In this document: positions 24,913 to 32,934 of the stretch, piece by piece
Position numbering within the stretch: the stretch's first letter is position 1
Layout: each line of letters starts with the position of its first letter
DNA from: an uncultured Oscillospiraceae bacterium
GTDB lineage: Bacteria; Bacillota; Clostridia; Oscillospirales; Acutalibacteraceae
Assembly: GCA_948471095.1 (NCBI GenBank)
Contig: CAOKRG010000007.1
Coordinates: 16,110-80,109, forward strand
Direction: 5' to 3'
DNA: 64,000 nucleotides
Notes under the pieces: generated by a model
What the model was told of the DNA's origin: nothing
The model's database searches: none
What the model saw: only the letters and a program-made list of their open reading frames with translations
Made by a program: the position numbers and the translations under genes

Positions 24913-26658
24913 ATGACCAGAAAAACGAAGATCATCTGCACCCTCGGCCCTGCCACAGAGGACGAAAACGTCCTGCGCCGCCTGATGCTGGGCGGGATGA
25001 ATGCCGCCCGTTTCAACTTTTCCCACCTGGACCACGATGACGCCCGCCGCAAGCTGGACGTGGTGGAGCGCCTGCGCGGCGAGCTGAATCTGCCCATCGC
25101 CACCATTCTGGACACGAAGGGTCCGGAGATCCGGGTGGGCAATTTCCAGAACGGGCCCATTGAGCTCCACGCCGGGGATACGTTTACGCTGACCACCCGG
25201 GACGTGCCGGGGGACGGCCAGGCGGTCTCCATCAGCTATCAGGGCCTGCCCGCCGACTTGAAGCCCGAGGCCCGGGTCCTCATCGACGACGGCCTGGTGG
25301 AGATGCGCGCCGAGCACATCACCGAGACGGACATTGTCTGCACTGTGATCAACGGCGGCCGGGTTTCCAACCACAAGGGCATCAATGTGCCTGGAACCAA
25401 GCTTTCCATGCCCTTTATCAGCGAACGGGACCGCTCCGACATCGTTTTCGGCATTGAAAACGGCTTCGATTTCATTGCCGCCTCCTTTACCCGCTCGGCG
25501 GAGGATATTTTGGAGATCCGCCGCATATTAAAGGAGTACAAATGCCACACGGTCAACATCATTGCCAAAATTGAGAACATGGAGGGCGTGCGGAACATCG
25601 ATGAGATTCTGCGGGTTGCCGACGGCATCATGGTAGCCCGGGGCGACATGGGAGTGGAGATTCCCTTCCAGGACGTGCCCGTGCTGCAAAAGCAGCTGAT
25701 TATGAAGTCTTACATGGCCGGCAAGCAGGTGGTCACGGCCACCCAAATGCTGGACTCCATGATGAAGAACCCCCGTCCCACCCGGGCCGAGGCCACGGAC
25801 GTGGCCAACGCCATCTACGATGGCACCAGCTGCATCATGCTCTCCGGCGAGACCGCCGCGGGCCTGTACCCGGTAGAGGCCCTGGAGACCATGGTCCACA
25901 TTGCGGAAAAGGCGGAGGAAAGCATTGATTACATCCACCGGTTCAACTCCCGGGATAACAGCGACATCGCCTTTGACGTGACCAACGCCATCTCCCACGC
26001 CACCTGCACCACCGCCCACGACCTGGGGGCCAAGGCCATCATCACCGTGACCAAGTCTGGGGTGACGGCCCGGCAGCTCTCCAAATTCCGCCCCCTCTAT
26101 CCCATTGTGGGCTGCACCACCGAGGAAAACGTCTGCCGCCAGCTGAACCTATCTTGGGGCGTAACCCCCTTGCTCATCGCCGAGGAGAGCGACACGGACG
26201 CCCTCTTCGACCACGCGGTGGACGCGGCCCAGCAGGCCGGCGTGGTGGAAAGCGGCGACATTGTGGTCATCACCGCGGGAATGCCCCTGGGGGTTTCCGG
26301 CACCACCAACATGATGAAGGTCCACGTGGTGGGCCATGTGCTGCTCACCGGCCAGGGGGTGACGGAAAAGTCCGTGTCCGCCCGGCTCTGCGTATGCAAG
26401 CATTTGGAGGATGTGCCGGAGCGCTTCCGGGAGGGGGACATTCTGGTGGTCCCTGAGACGGACAACAGCATCGTGTCCTATCTGCGGCGCTGCGGGGGGA
26501 TCATCACCGAGGCGGAGGGCCAGAACACCCACGCGGCCATCGCGGGCCTGGCCATGGACAAGCCCGTGATCACCGGCGCCAAGCATGCTACCCGAATCCT
26601 CAAAGGCGGCGCGGTGGTCACCTTGGACGCGAAAACCGGCCGGGTGTGCGCGTGCTGA
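24913..26658 (+). CDS. pyk: Pyruvate kinase with C-terminal PEP-utilising-type extension
   Basis: A 581-residue glycolytic enzyme making pyruvate and ATP from phosphoenolpyruvate and ADP. KTKIICTLGPATEDE opens the barrel. IIAKIENMEG carries the catalytic Lys, ARGDMGVEIPF and TATQMLDSMMKNPRPTRAE the metal and substrate sites. Residues about 355-470 are the regulatory C domain. Residues about 475-581 add a phosphohistidine-like domain (GGIITEAEGQNTHAAIAG at about 527), the extra C-terminal sequence found in Bacillus-type enzymes. Ribosome binding site GGAAAGGAG. Probably monocistronic or cotranscribed with the next gene, 43 bases on. Confidence 0.96.
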   Translation: MTRKTKIICTLGPATEDENVLRRLMLGGMNAARFNFSHLDHDDARRKLDVVERLRGELNLPIATILDTKGPEIRVGNFQNGPIELHAGDTFTLTTRDVPGDGQAVSISYQGLPADLKPEARVLIDDGLVEMRAEHITETDIVCTVINGGRVSNHKGINVPGTKLSMPFISERDRSDIVFGIENGFDFIAASFTRSAEDILEIRRILKEYKCHTVNIIAKIENMEGVRNIDEILRVADGIMVARGDMGVEIPFQDVPVLQKQLIMKSYMAGKQVVTATQMLDSMMKNPRPTRAEATDVANAIYDGTSCIMLSGETAAGLYPVEALETMVHIAEKAEESIDYIHRFNSRDNSDIAFDVTNAISHATCTTAHDLGAKAIITVTKSGVTARQLSKFRPLYPIVGCTTEENVCRQLNLSWGVTPLLIAEESDTDALFDHAVDAAQQAGVVESGDIVVITAGMPLGVSGTTNMMKVHVVGHVLLTGQGVTEKSVSARLCVCKHLEDVPERFREGDILVVPETDNSIVSYLRRCGGIITEAEGQNTHAAIAGLAMDKPVITGAKHATRILKGGAVVTLDAKTGRVCAC

Positions 26659-26701
26659 AGAGAGAAACAAATAAAAGAAGGAAAAAGGAGCGGGAACAGC
26701 G

Positions 26702-27163
26702 ATGAACGAACAGATGATTTTGGATCAGCTGCAAAAATTAAACGACAATGTGACGAAGGGGTTCCAGGCAGTCGATGAAAAGATGGAAGCCCTGGAACAG
26801 CGCATGGCGGAGAAGATCGATGATGTTGAACGGCGCATGACGGAGAAGATCGAAGGCGTTGAGCAGCGCATGACAGAGCGCCAAAGCCAGTTTGAAGAGC
26901 ATATGCAGGAAGAGTTCCAAAAAGTGCTGGACACCATGGACGCCAAATTCGCCGAGCAGGATCGGAAGCTGGCTGAGTCCATTCACGACGTCAAGGTGTA
27001 CATGGAGCTGGCCGTGGGCAACCGGGTCACCGCGCTGTATGAAGGATATGAGATCGAGCATTCCCACCGGGTCTCTTTGGAGCGCAACGCGAGATGGGTG
27101 GAAAAGCAGCTGGAAGACATCCAGGTGCGTCTGGCGGTGCTGGAAAAGAAGGCAACCGCCTAA
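26702..27163 (+). CDS. Coiled-coil protein of unknown function
   Basis: A 153-residue, charged, helical protein. Residues 15-95 form a continuous coiled coil with internal near-repeats of EKIDDVERRMTEKIEGVEQR type. A short non-coiled segment (VGNRVTALYEGYEIEHSHR) follows, then a final helix (WVEKQLEDIQVRLAVLEKK). No signal or membrane segment. Similar small proteins are common in clostridia, with no known role. It lies 24 bases upstream of the prohibitin-like gene, so a structural or partner role with that membrane protein is possible. Confidence 0.7.
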   Translation: MNEQMILDQLQKLNDNVTKGFQAVDEKMEALEQRMAEKIDDVERRMTEKIEGVEQRMTERQSQFEEHMQEEFQKVLDTMDAKFAEQDRKLAESIHDVKVYMELAVGNRVTALYEGYEIEHSHRVSLERNARWVEKQLEDIQVRLAVLEKKATA

Positions 27164-27187
27164 AACATAACGGAAAGGAGCAGAATC

Positions 27188-28117
27188 ATGTCGTTTTTTC
27201 AAAGAAAAAGCACCTACACCGATCCGGAGGGCCGGGTGGTCAAAAGGGGGATTCCCAAATTTGTCCCCGTCCTTGCGGTCGTGATTGTGGCGCTGGTTTT
27301 CGCCTCCTCCTGCTTCACGGTGGTCAGCGCCGGACACACGGGAGTGGTTTCCACCTTTGGCAAGGTCAGTGAAAACGTGCTGCAAGAGGGCTTCCACATA
27401 AAGCTGCCCTGGCAGAAGGTCACGAAGATGGACAACCGCATTGTCAAGCTGGAGGTTTCCACCGAGGCTTTCAGCTCCGACCTGCAGACCGTAAACGTGA
27501 ACCTGGCCGTGAACTACCGGGTGGACACCAGCAAGTCCTATTCCATTGTGAAAAACGTGGGAACCAACTACGAGAGCGTGCTCATGACCCCGGCGGTCAA
27601 CGAGGTAATGAAGTCCATTATGGCACAGTATACGGCGGAGCAGAGCATCACCAACCGCAACATGATCTCCACCGCCCTGCTGGACGAGCTCAATGAGAAG
27701 CTGGCCGACAGCGGCATCTTCGTCTCGGACATTAACATCATCGATTTTGATTTCAGCGACGTGTACGTGGCCGCCATCGAGGCCAAGCAGGTGGCGGAAC
27801 AGGAGAAGCTGCGGGCCAAGATCGAGCAGGACCAGCTGACCATGGAAAAGGAGGCGGAGGCCTCCCGCCGGGTTATTGACGCGGAAGCCGCCGCCGAGGT
27901 GGCCCGCATCGAGGCCGAGGCCGCCGCCTACGCGGGGGAAAAGGAGGCTGTGGCCAACGAGAAGATCGCGGCCTCCATCACGCAGCCCCTGATCGATTAC
28001 TACAAAATCCAGCAGTGGGACGGCAAGCTGCCCACCGTAACGGGAGCCGACACCATTATCCGGATGGAGGACGGCCCCCAGTCCAGCGCCGCGCCGTCCT
28101 CCCCGGCCGGTGAGTGA
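27188..28117 (+). CDS. Prohibitin-like SPFH/Band 7 membrane protein
   Basis: A 309-residue membrane protein. One transmembrane segment (about 24-46) is followed by the SPFH domain (about 48-215: AGHTGVVSTFGKVSENVLQEG and VNVNLAVNYRVD). A long Ala/Glu-rich coiled coil (about 195-270) then supports oligomer formation. Such proteins form large rings that organise membrane domains or regulate FtsH-type proteases. The C-terminal tail is Ser/Pro-rich. The next gene starts 13 bases after this stop. Confidence 0.88.
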   Translation: MSFFQRKSTYTDPEGRVVKRGIPKFVPVLAVVIVALVFASSCFTVVSAGHTGVVSTFGKVSENVLQEGFHIKLPWQKVTKMDNRIVKLEVSTEAFSSDLQTVNVNLAVNYRVDTSKSYSIVKNVGTNYESVLMTPAVNEVMKSIMAQYTAEQSITNRNMISTALLDELNEKLADSGIFVSDINIIDFDFSDVYVAAIEAKQVAEQEKLRAKIEQDQLTMEKEAEASRRVIDAEAAAEVARIEAEAAAYAGEKEAVANEKIAASITQPLIDYYKIQQWDGKLPTVTGADTIIRMEDGPQSSAAPSSPAGE

Positions 28118-28130
28118 AGGGAGTGACGCC

Positions 28131-28703
28131 ATGCGCCGGGACGCGTTTACGGGCGGAGTGGACCCGGGAGGGCTCTGGGTCCAGAACGATGTCCGGATTT
28201 TGATCTGTTACATTTTGGCCAGCGTGCAGGCGCCTTTGGCTCAGGAGGACCTATGCCGCATTGTGCAGGGCAAGGGGCTGGCCAATTATTTTGAAACCGG
28301 CGACGCTCTGGCCGCTCTGGAAAGGTTGGGCCATGTGCGCCGGGAGGGCGAGGGCTACACCGTGACCGAGACCGGCCGGGAGATTGCCGCCCGGCTGGAC
28401 GCGGAACTGCCGGTGGCCGTGCGGGACAAGGCCCTGGAAGCGGCCTTGTCCCTGTTGGCCGAGGCCCAGGCCCGCCGGGAGCACAAGGTGGAGGTGGAAG
28501 ACCTGCCCAACGGCTGCCAGACCACCTGCCGGATTGGCGGCGGCGGGGGCACGGACCTGCTGCGGGTGAGCCTGTACGTGCCGGACCGGGCCCAGGCCCA
28601 GCTGGTGGAGGAGCGCTTTTACCAGAACCCTGACCGGATCTACCGGCTGGTGCTGGCCGCGCTGACCGGCGACCTGGATTATGCGGAAGAGCTGCTGCGG
28701 TAA
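28131..28703 (+). CDS. DUF4364 family protein (winged-helix, putative regulator)
   Basis: A 190-residue protein with an N-terminal winged-helix region (about 18-85: NDVRILICYILASVQAPLAQ, ALERLGHVRREGEGYTVTETG) and a C-terminal beta domain. The arrangement and length fit DUF4364, a clostridial family of unknown function with a helix-turn-helix. The ATG at 28131 has AAGGGAG at 28117-28123; the GTG at 28110 overlapping the prohibitin-like gene is less likely. Confidence 0.75.
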   Translation: MRRDAFTGGVDPGGLWVQNDVRILICYILASVQAPLAQEDLCRIVQGKGLANYFETGDALAALERLGHVRREGEGYTVTETGREIAARLDAELPVAVRDKALEAALSLLAEAQARREHKVEVEDLPNGCQTTCRIGGGGGTDLLRVSLYVPDRAQAQLVEERFYQNPDRIYRLVLAALTGDLDYAEELLR

Positions 28704-28750
28704 AAAGCGGGAGGCACAGAGGGCGCGGCCAAGCGCCTCCAAACAAAGAA

Positions 28751-28792
28751 CGGCGCGGTCCGGGGGCAATACCCTGGACCGCGCCGCTGTTG
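28751..28792 (+). terminator. Terminator after the DUF4364 gene
   Basis: An 11-bp perfect stem CGGCGCGGTCC/GGACCGCGCCG (28751-28761 with 28776-28786) is followed by CTGTTGTTCATTT, a weak T-rich tail. Confidence 0.65.
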
Positions 28793-28835
28793 TTCATTTG
28801 GGGGGTAAAGAACAGTTTGGAGAGTTTTACGGAGT

Positions 28836-29232
28836 GGAGTCTCGCCTACCGGCTCGGTCGGTTCGCGGCATAGTCTTCTGTACTTGGCAGGCCAAGTACC
28901 CGGCAGAAGCTCACCCTCCGGCGGCTTAGGGACTCCGTCCCTAAGAACCCTGCCACCTTTGAAAAGGGCGATAATCGCCACTGGCGATTGTCCAGCGCCG
29001 ACCGAGACGGCAGTCGAGAATGACGAAACTTTTAATGTTGCGCTTAAGAGGCTCTCTTAAATTTGTTACACTGACAGCTAAAAGTAGGCAATATTCGCGG
29101 TCCAGGAGCTTACAACATTCGCTTCGCGAAGTTGGCACCTGGTGGGGTTTTTAGGGGCAACGCCCCTAAGCCGCCGGAGGCCATTCACTACACAAAGGGC
29201 CGTAGGCCTCATAGGGACGCAGTCCCGACTCA
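28836..29232. repeat. Mosaic intergenic repeat, copy 5 (longest)
   Basis: The largest copy. Modules: GAGTCTCGCCTACCGGCTCG (about 28837-28856), TACTTGGCAGGCCAAGTA (28880-28897), CTCCGGCGG, GGGACTCCGTCCC (about 28929-28941), then a module with GACGAAACTTTTAATGTTGC split by an inserted CGCCACTGGCG block (about 28977). Next come the edge module inverted (29066-29103), a TTCGCTTCGCGAA module (about 29118-29130), and finally the inverse of GGCCTACGGCC/GGGACTGCGTCCC (29197-29226). It fills the gap between DUF4364 and the Gfo/Idh gene; no gene is seen. Confidence 0.8.
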
Positions 29233-29235
29233 AGC

Positions 29236-30225
29236 TTACCTCTCTCCTCGGGCCGATTGGTAAATATCCAGCATCAGCTCCACCGTGTCCCGCACTCCGG
29301 CAATATCATTGAGGAAGGGCTCCCCTGTCTCCAAAGAGCGGTAGAAGGCCTGGATGCACCGCCCGTGGCTGCTGCCCCAGTAGGCCTTGCCCGCCACGGC
29401 GTTTTCCTGGGCGAAGTCCCGGCGCTCCTTCCGGCCGTCCGGATGGGTTACGGTGACTTCCTCCCCCTCGATGCGCAGGGCCCCGTCCCGGCAGGCCAGC
29501 TCTAAGAGAATGGGGGCGTCGGCGGCATGGGCAGTGGTGGCGTAAAAGACCCCGCTGCCCGCCTCAAAACGGATGTAGGCCGCCAAAGTGTCCTCTACCT
29601 CGATAACTCCGGGCAGGTGGAAGTTGGCCAGCATGGCCTGGGCCGAGGAGGCCGGACCCATGAAGCGCACCATCAGGTCCAGGGTGTGGATGGCCTGGTT
29701 GATCAAGGCCCCGCCGCCCTCAGTGGCCAGAGCCCCCCGCCAGCCGCTCTCCGTGTAATAGGGGGACTCCCGCCGCCAGGTGACGAAGGCCCGGGCCCCC
29801 AGAATGGGCCCCAGAGCGCCTCCCTCCAGCAGCTCCCGCGCATAGGCCGCGCTGGGGTTGAAACGGTTTTGAAAGCAGACTCCCACCGGGCCGGGGAGGG
29901 CCTGGAATTCCTGCCATTGGGCCCGGCTAATCACCGGGGGCTTCTCCGTAAACACGGCGATGCCCCGGCTGGCCGCCGCCTGGGCCATGGGGAGGTGGAG
30001 GAAATGGGGGGTGCAGATGTGCAGCACGTCAAGGGCTTCCTGGTCCAGCAGGGCGTCCAGGGAGGCATAGGCCCGGCCTCCGTACTGGCCGGCCAGGGCT
30101 TGGGCCCGCTCAGGCTTCACATCGGCATAAGCGGCCAGCTGGACGTTCTCCATTTGGGAAAGCGCCCGGGCGTGGACCTGGGCGATGCCGCCGCAGCCCA
30201 CAATGGCGGAACGAAAACGGTTCAT
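29236..30225 (-). CDS. Gfo/Idh/MocA-family oxidoreductase (1)
   Basis: A 329-residue NAD(P)-dependent sugar or inositol dehydrogenase. The Rossmann start is FRSAIVGCGGIAQVHARAL; FTEKPPVIS (about 92) holds the catalytic-site EKP motif with the usual Lys. The C-terminal alpha/beta domain includes TEGGGALINQAIHTLDLM, with the conserved His. Substrate unknown. It is downstream of a TIM-barrel isomerase gene on the same strand (75-base gap), a pairing typical of inositol or keto-sugar catabolism. Ribosome binding site GAAAGGAG. Confidence 0.9.
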   Translation of the reverse strand: MNRFRSAIVGCGGIAQVHARALSQMENVQLAAYADVKPERAQALAGQYGGRAYASLDALLDQEALDVLHICTPHFLHLPMAQAAASRGIAVFTEKPPVISRAQWQEFQALPGPVGVCFQNRFNPSAAYARELLEGGALGPILGARAFVTWRRESPYYTESGWRGALATEGGGALINQAIHTLDLMVRFMGPASSAQAMLANFHLPGVIEVEDTLAAYIRFEAGSGVFYATTAHAADAPILLELACRDGALRIEGEEVTVTHPDGRKERRDFAQENAVAGKAYWGSSHGRCIQAFYRSLETGEPFLNDIAGVRDTVELMLDIYQSARGER

Positions 30226-30299
30226 GGATGTATTCTCCTTTCAGCTTCGGCAGGGCAGTGGGGACTGGTTTGAACCCGCCTTTCACAGCGGCGCTGGCG

Positions 30300-31154
30300 C
30301 TACCCCGCTTCTGGGATGGTGGACAGAATATCCCGCAGGGCGGTTAGGGCGGTGTGCCAGGCGGTTTTGCCGTCCATGGCGGCGCGCTTTTGGGGGTCCC
30401 GCTCCAAAGCGGCCAGGCCCGCGAAGTCCACCAGGTGGGGCTCCAGGGAGAGGAAGCCCTCCCAGCCTGCCGCCGCCAGGTCCGCCAAAATGTCCTGGAC
30501 GCGGCCCTCGCCCCGGCCCGCCGGGACGATTTTTTTCTCCCCGTCCGCGTCCTTAATGTGAATATACTGAATATACGGCCTCATCTTTTGGTAGGCCTCC
30601 CAGGTGGGCTGGCCTACCTCTAGGAAATTGGCGAAGTCGAACACCGCCCGGAAACGGGGGCCGCCCAGGGCCTCCATCAGGTCCAGGCAACGGGGGGCCG
30701 TGTCGCCATAGATGCCCTTCTCGTTCTCGTGCAGCAGGACCGCGTCCCAGCGCCCGGCCTCTTCCAGCAGGGCGGAGAGCCGCTCCAGTACCTGTGAGCG
30801 GCATTCTTCCGGCCTGCGGCCCTGGGGCGGATAAAAGCTGAACATGCGCAGGTAAGGCGCGCCCAGCTCCTTCTGGACTTCCAGACAGCGCTTCAGCCGC
30901 TCCATGTGGGGCTGAAAGGGCTCGTCCAGGGGAATTTTTCCAATGGGGGACCCGATGGAGGATACCCGCACGCCGGCGGCCAGCAGCTTCTCCCGGACCT
31001 CCCGGCGCTTCTGGGGCGTAAAGTCCGACACATTGACCCCGTCCGCGGCCCGGAGCTCCACCCATTCCACGCCGAATTCCGCCAAAGCCTCCAACTGCCG
31101 GTCCAAGGATGGGTCGATCTCGTCCGCAAAACCGGAAATGAACCATTTACTCAT
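30300..31154 (-). CDS. Sugar phosphate isomerase/epimerase-type TIM-barrel protein (1)
   Basis: A 284-residue xylose-isomerase-like TIM barrel (AP endonuclease 2 superfamily). Metal-site residues are suggested by WVELRAADG, VLLHENEKG (Glu), AVFDFANFLEVG (Asp) and GFLSLEPHLV (Glu). Such proteins isomerise or epimerise keto-sugars or inosose derivatives. It is the first gene of a two-gene operon with the Gfo/Idh gene, driven by the promoter at 31179-31206. Confidence 0.88.
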   Translation of the reverse strand: MSKWFISGFADEIDPSLDRQLEALAEFGVEWVELRAADGVNVSDFTPQKRREVREKLLAAGVRVSSIGSPIGKIPLDEPFQPHMERLKRCLEVQKELGAPYLRMFSFYPPQGRRPEECRSQVLERLSALLEEAGRWDAVLLHENEKGIYGDTAPRCLDLMEALGGPRFRAVFDFANFLEVGQPTWEAYQKMRPYIQYIHIKDADGEKKIVPAGRGEGRVQDILADLAAAGWEGFLSLEPHLVDFAGLAALERDPQKRAAMDGKTAWHTALTALRDILSTIPEAG

Positions 31155-31178
31155 AATCTTAGCCTCCTCTCTGGCAAC

Positions 31179-31206
31179 ATTATAGCAAACTGCCCGAAAA
31201 AGTCAA
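31179..31206 (-). promoter_or_regulatory. Promoter of the isomerase-dehydrogenase operon
   Basis: On the minus strand TTGACT (31201-31206) and TATAAT (31179-31184) are 16 bases apart, 25 bases upstream of the isomerase ATG. Confidence 0.75.
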
Positions 31207-31240
31207 GCGGCTAAGCTTATGCAGGAAGAAAATTGTGTAT

Positions 31241-31280
31241 AGGAAAAATGAAAAGGCTCCTAGGAATTGCCCTAGAAGCC
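31241..31280 (-). terminator. Terminator of the orphan noncoding transcription unit
   Basis: On the minus strand a 10-bp stem (GGCTTCTAGG/CCTAGGAGCC, one G-T pair) at 31255-31280 is followed by TTTTCATTTTTCC. It lies upstream of the isomerase promoter, so it must end a transcript arriving from the right. Confidence 0.7.
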
Positions 31281-31978
31281 CTTATTAACGATGGAATTTA
31301 AACTGTCTCTTTGAAATCATTCATAGCCCATTGGACTTGTTTCCTTTTCCGGCACATCGTTACCGTCTCGCCAGTCCGCCTTCAAAACCCTCTTGGGCAA
31401 GCTTTAATAAGCCACATAAATAGCGGTGCTACAACAGATCCGCGCCTGTTTGATCCAATAGCTTACGAAATTTCTTCAGATCAGCGACCTTCCTTTCTGT
31501 TGTGCCTCGTTTTGACGCAAACTTGAGAACGGATGGTACCATCTATATGAAGATGCGGGTCTGAGCCCGCCGGTCTATTGGAAGCGTTTCAATTGTGTCC
31601 ATGGGACTCACCCGCCTTTCCGACTTTGTTTTTCGAACCTACGCGAGTCATCTGCCGAATATTTCCACGATCTCACTTTCCCGTTTTTTATTTGTCCGCT
31701 ACTCTTTCCGCTCCCTCGAGCGTTGAAATTTCACTGCGATTTACTCGCTTTTTCAATGGAAAGTTTCCTGCCGTGGCTTTTCGGCCTCTCGTAAATTCTC
31801 CCCACCGTTTTCATCCCGGCTGTCCGGTCCGTACTTTTGGAAAGTTCCTGCTCCTTTGGACGTTTCTCTTCCGCCCTCCGGCTCTTCCCACCGGTTTCCG
31901 GCCTACCGCTTACTTCCGGCCCCGCGTTCTCGTTCGATTCTGTCTTCTCAGGATTTTTTGTCTGTTCTCTCCTGCTAT
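31245..31978 (-). ncRNA. Orphan ~735-nt transcription unit without an ORF, candidate large noncoding RNA
   Basis: The unit is bounded by a perfect promoter (31985-32013) and an intrinsic terminator (31241-31280), both on the minus strand. The transcript would be strongly purine-rich for its first ~400 nt. No minus-strand ORF exceeds about 60 codons, and none of the short ones has a convincing ribosome binding site. A 180-codon ORF on the opposite strand (31578-32120) is Phe/Pro/Arg-rich and looks spurious. I could not match it to RNase P, tmRNA or SRP RNA. The alternative is a decayed gene or insertion sequence, since short peptide-like stretches occur in several frames at 31380-31560. Confidence 0.45.
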
Positions 31979-31984
31979 GTCTGT

Positions 31985-32013
31985 ATTATACACGGCTTGT
32001 TCTGGTTTGTCAA
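31985..32013 (-). promoter_or_regulatory. Perfect SigA promoter of the orphan unit
   Basis: TTGACA (32008-32013) and TATAAT (31985-31990), both full consensus on the minus strand, are 17 bases apart. Consensus strength is unusual for a site with no ORF downstream. Confidence 0.85.
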
Positions 32014-32133
32014 TAGGTTTTTTGAAAAAAATTGAATTTTTTTCTACAAAATTTCCAGCTCCCCTTTTTCCTGGACTTTCCGGGCTTTTTTCTGCTTTTT
32101 TCGGGCAAAATGAAAAATAGGCGCAATCAGATA

Positions 32134-32162
32134 TTGACTTTCCACCTGGTTTTCGGTACAAT
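32134..32162 (+). promoter_or_regulatory. Promoter of the DUF1292 gene
   Basis: TTGACT (32134-32139) and TACAAT (32157-32162) are 17 bases apart, with AAAGGAG at about 32203-32209 upstream of the start codon. Confidence 0.75.
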
Positions 32163-32220
32163 AGGGGAGGAACAGGACGGCAGCGTCCGCCCGACCTTGT
32201 GGAAAGGAGCGATCAGAGCA

Positions 32221-32517
32221 TTGGACAACGGTTTTGAGGCCGACCTGATCACCCTCATCGATGACGAGGGCCAGGAGCATGAATTCGAGATCATTGATGA
32301 ATTGGACAACGACGACGGTCACTTTATGGCCTTGGTGCCCACCCAGCCGGACCCGGAAGACGCCTCCGCCGAGGCGGAGACCTACTACATTTTCGAAGTG
32401 GTGGACGAGGACGGCGAGGAGCAGCTCCAGGAGGTGGAGGACGACGCCCTTCTGGACGAGTTGGCCGATATCTTCGAGAGCCGCTTTAACGAGGCTTTTT
32501 ACGATGGGGCTGAGTAG
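32221..32517 (+). CDS. DUF1292 family protein (YrzB-like)
   Basis: A 98-residue acidic protein starting at TTG 32221, about 11 bases after AAAGGAG. ITLIDDEGQEHEFEIIDELD and YYIFEVVDEDGEEQL show the beta-rich, strongly acidic pattern of DUF1292, a widespread Firmicute family of unknown function usually encoded near ruvX and fur-type genes. The frame is open upstream to 32032, but the promoter at 32134-32162 lies inside that stretch, which excludes a much earlier start. Confidence 0.8.
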   Translation: MDNGFEADLITLIDDEGQEHEFEIIDELDNDDGHFMALVPTQPDPEDASAEAETYYIFEVVDEDGEEQLQEVEDDALLDELADIFESRFNEAFYDGAE

Positions 32518-32534
32518 GCCCGCTTTTGTCTAAA

Positions 32535-32796
32535 AAAGAGGAACCGTCTGCCCGATTCGCGGACTGTGCACATATAACCCTACACTCATCAAATTGGGAG
32601 CCCCCCTCCGCCTGCGGATTGCAGACCTCCCGGCCCGGCGCGCTTTGCGCGGCCTGGTTGGACGAAGGGAGCGTGAACCATGCGGGAGGGCACCCACCTG
32701 TCTTTTCTGTAGGCAGGTTATTGAGCTGCACATTACGGTCGGGCGGGCTAACTGAACATTCAGCCGCCGGAGGCGCTATGCCCCGGCGGCTTTTCT
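32535..32796 (+). ncRNA. ssrS: 6S RNA (SsrS) candidate
   Basis: A ~200-nt structured stretch without an ORF, followed by a terminator. The ends pair over a long interrupted stem: CCCGA and TGTGCA on the 5' side match TGCACA and TCGGG on the 3' side (about 32552-32573 with 32729-32745). Inside are GGGAG/CTCCC pairing, GGTTGG...GAACC and a hairpin ACCTG/CAGGT after GGGCACCCACC. A long closing stem, large internal loops and a small 3' hairpin suit 6S RNA, which binds RNA polymerase in stationary phase. I recall similar segments in clostridial 6S genes but could not search. Confidence 0.55.
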
Positions 32797-32800
32797 GTTT
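32761..32800 (+). terminator. Terminator of the 6S-like RNA
   Basis: A nine-bp stem AGCCGCCGG/CCGGCGGCT (32762-32770 with 32783-32791) is followed by TTTCTGTTTTT. Confidence 0.75.
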
Positions 32801-32871
32801 TTGGGATGGGGGAGAGGGGGGCGCCCGCGCGCCTCTCTTGGCCCGAGGCCGCAGCGCTTTGCGCCAAAAAG

Positions 32872-32916
32872 CCAGCCGTCCGGTTCAACCCCGAACGGCT
32901 GGCAATGTTTTATTGT
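32872..32916 (+). terminator. Second hairpin with T-rich tail
   Basis: GCCAGCCGT pairs with ACGGCTGGC across 32872-32902 and is followed by AATGTTTTATTGTTTT. It may be a back-up terminator or end a transcript reading through the 6S-like gene. Confidence 0.6.
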
Positions 32917-32934
32917 TTTAGCTATGGCTGTATT

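Noticed and set aside
31578-32120. 180-codon ORF on the plus strand
   Set aside because: It is Phe/Pro/Arg/Leu-rich without domain pattern, lies antisense to a consensus promoter and a purine-rich unit, and has no ribosome binding site.
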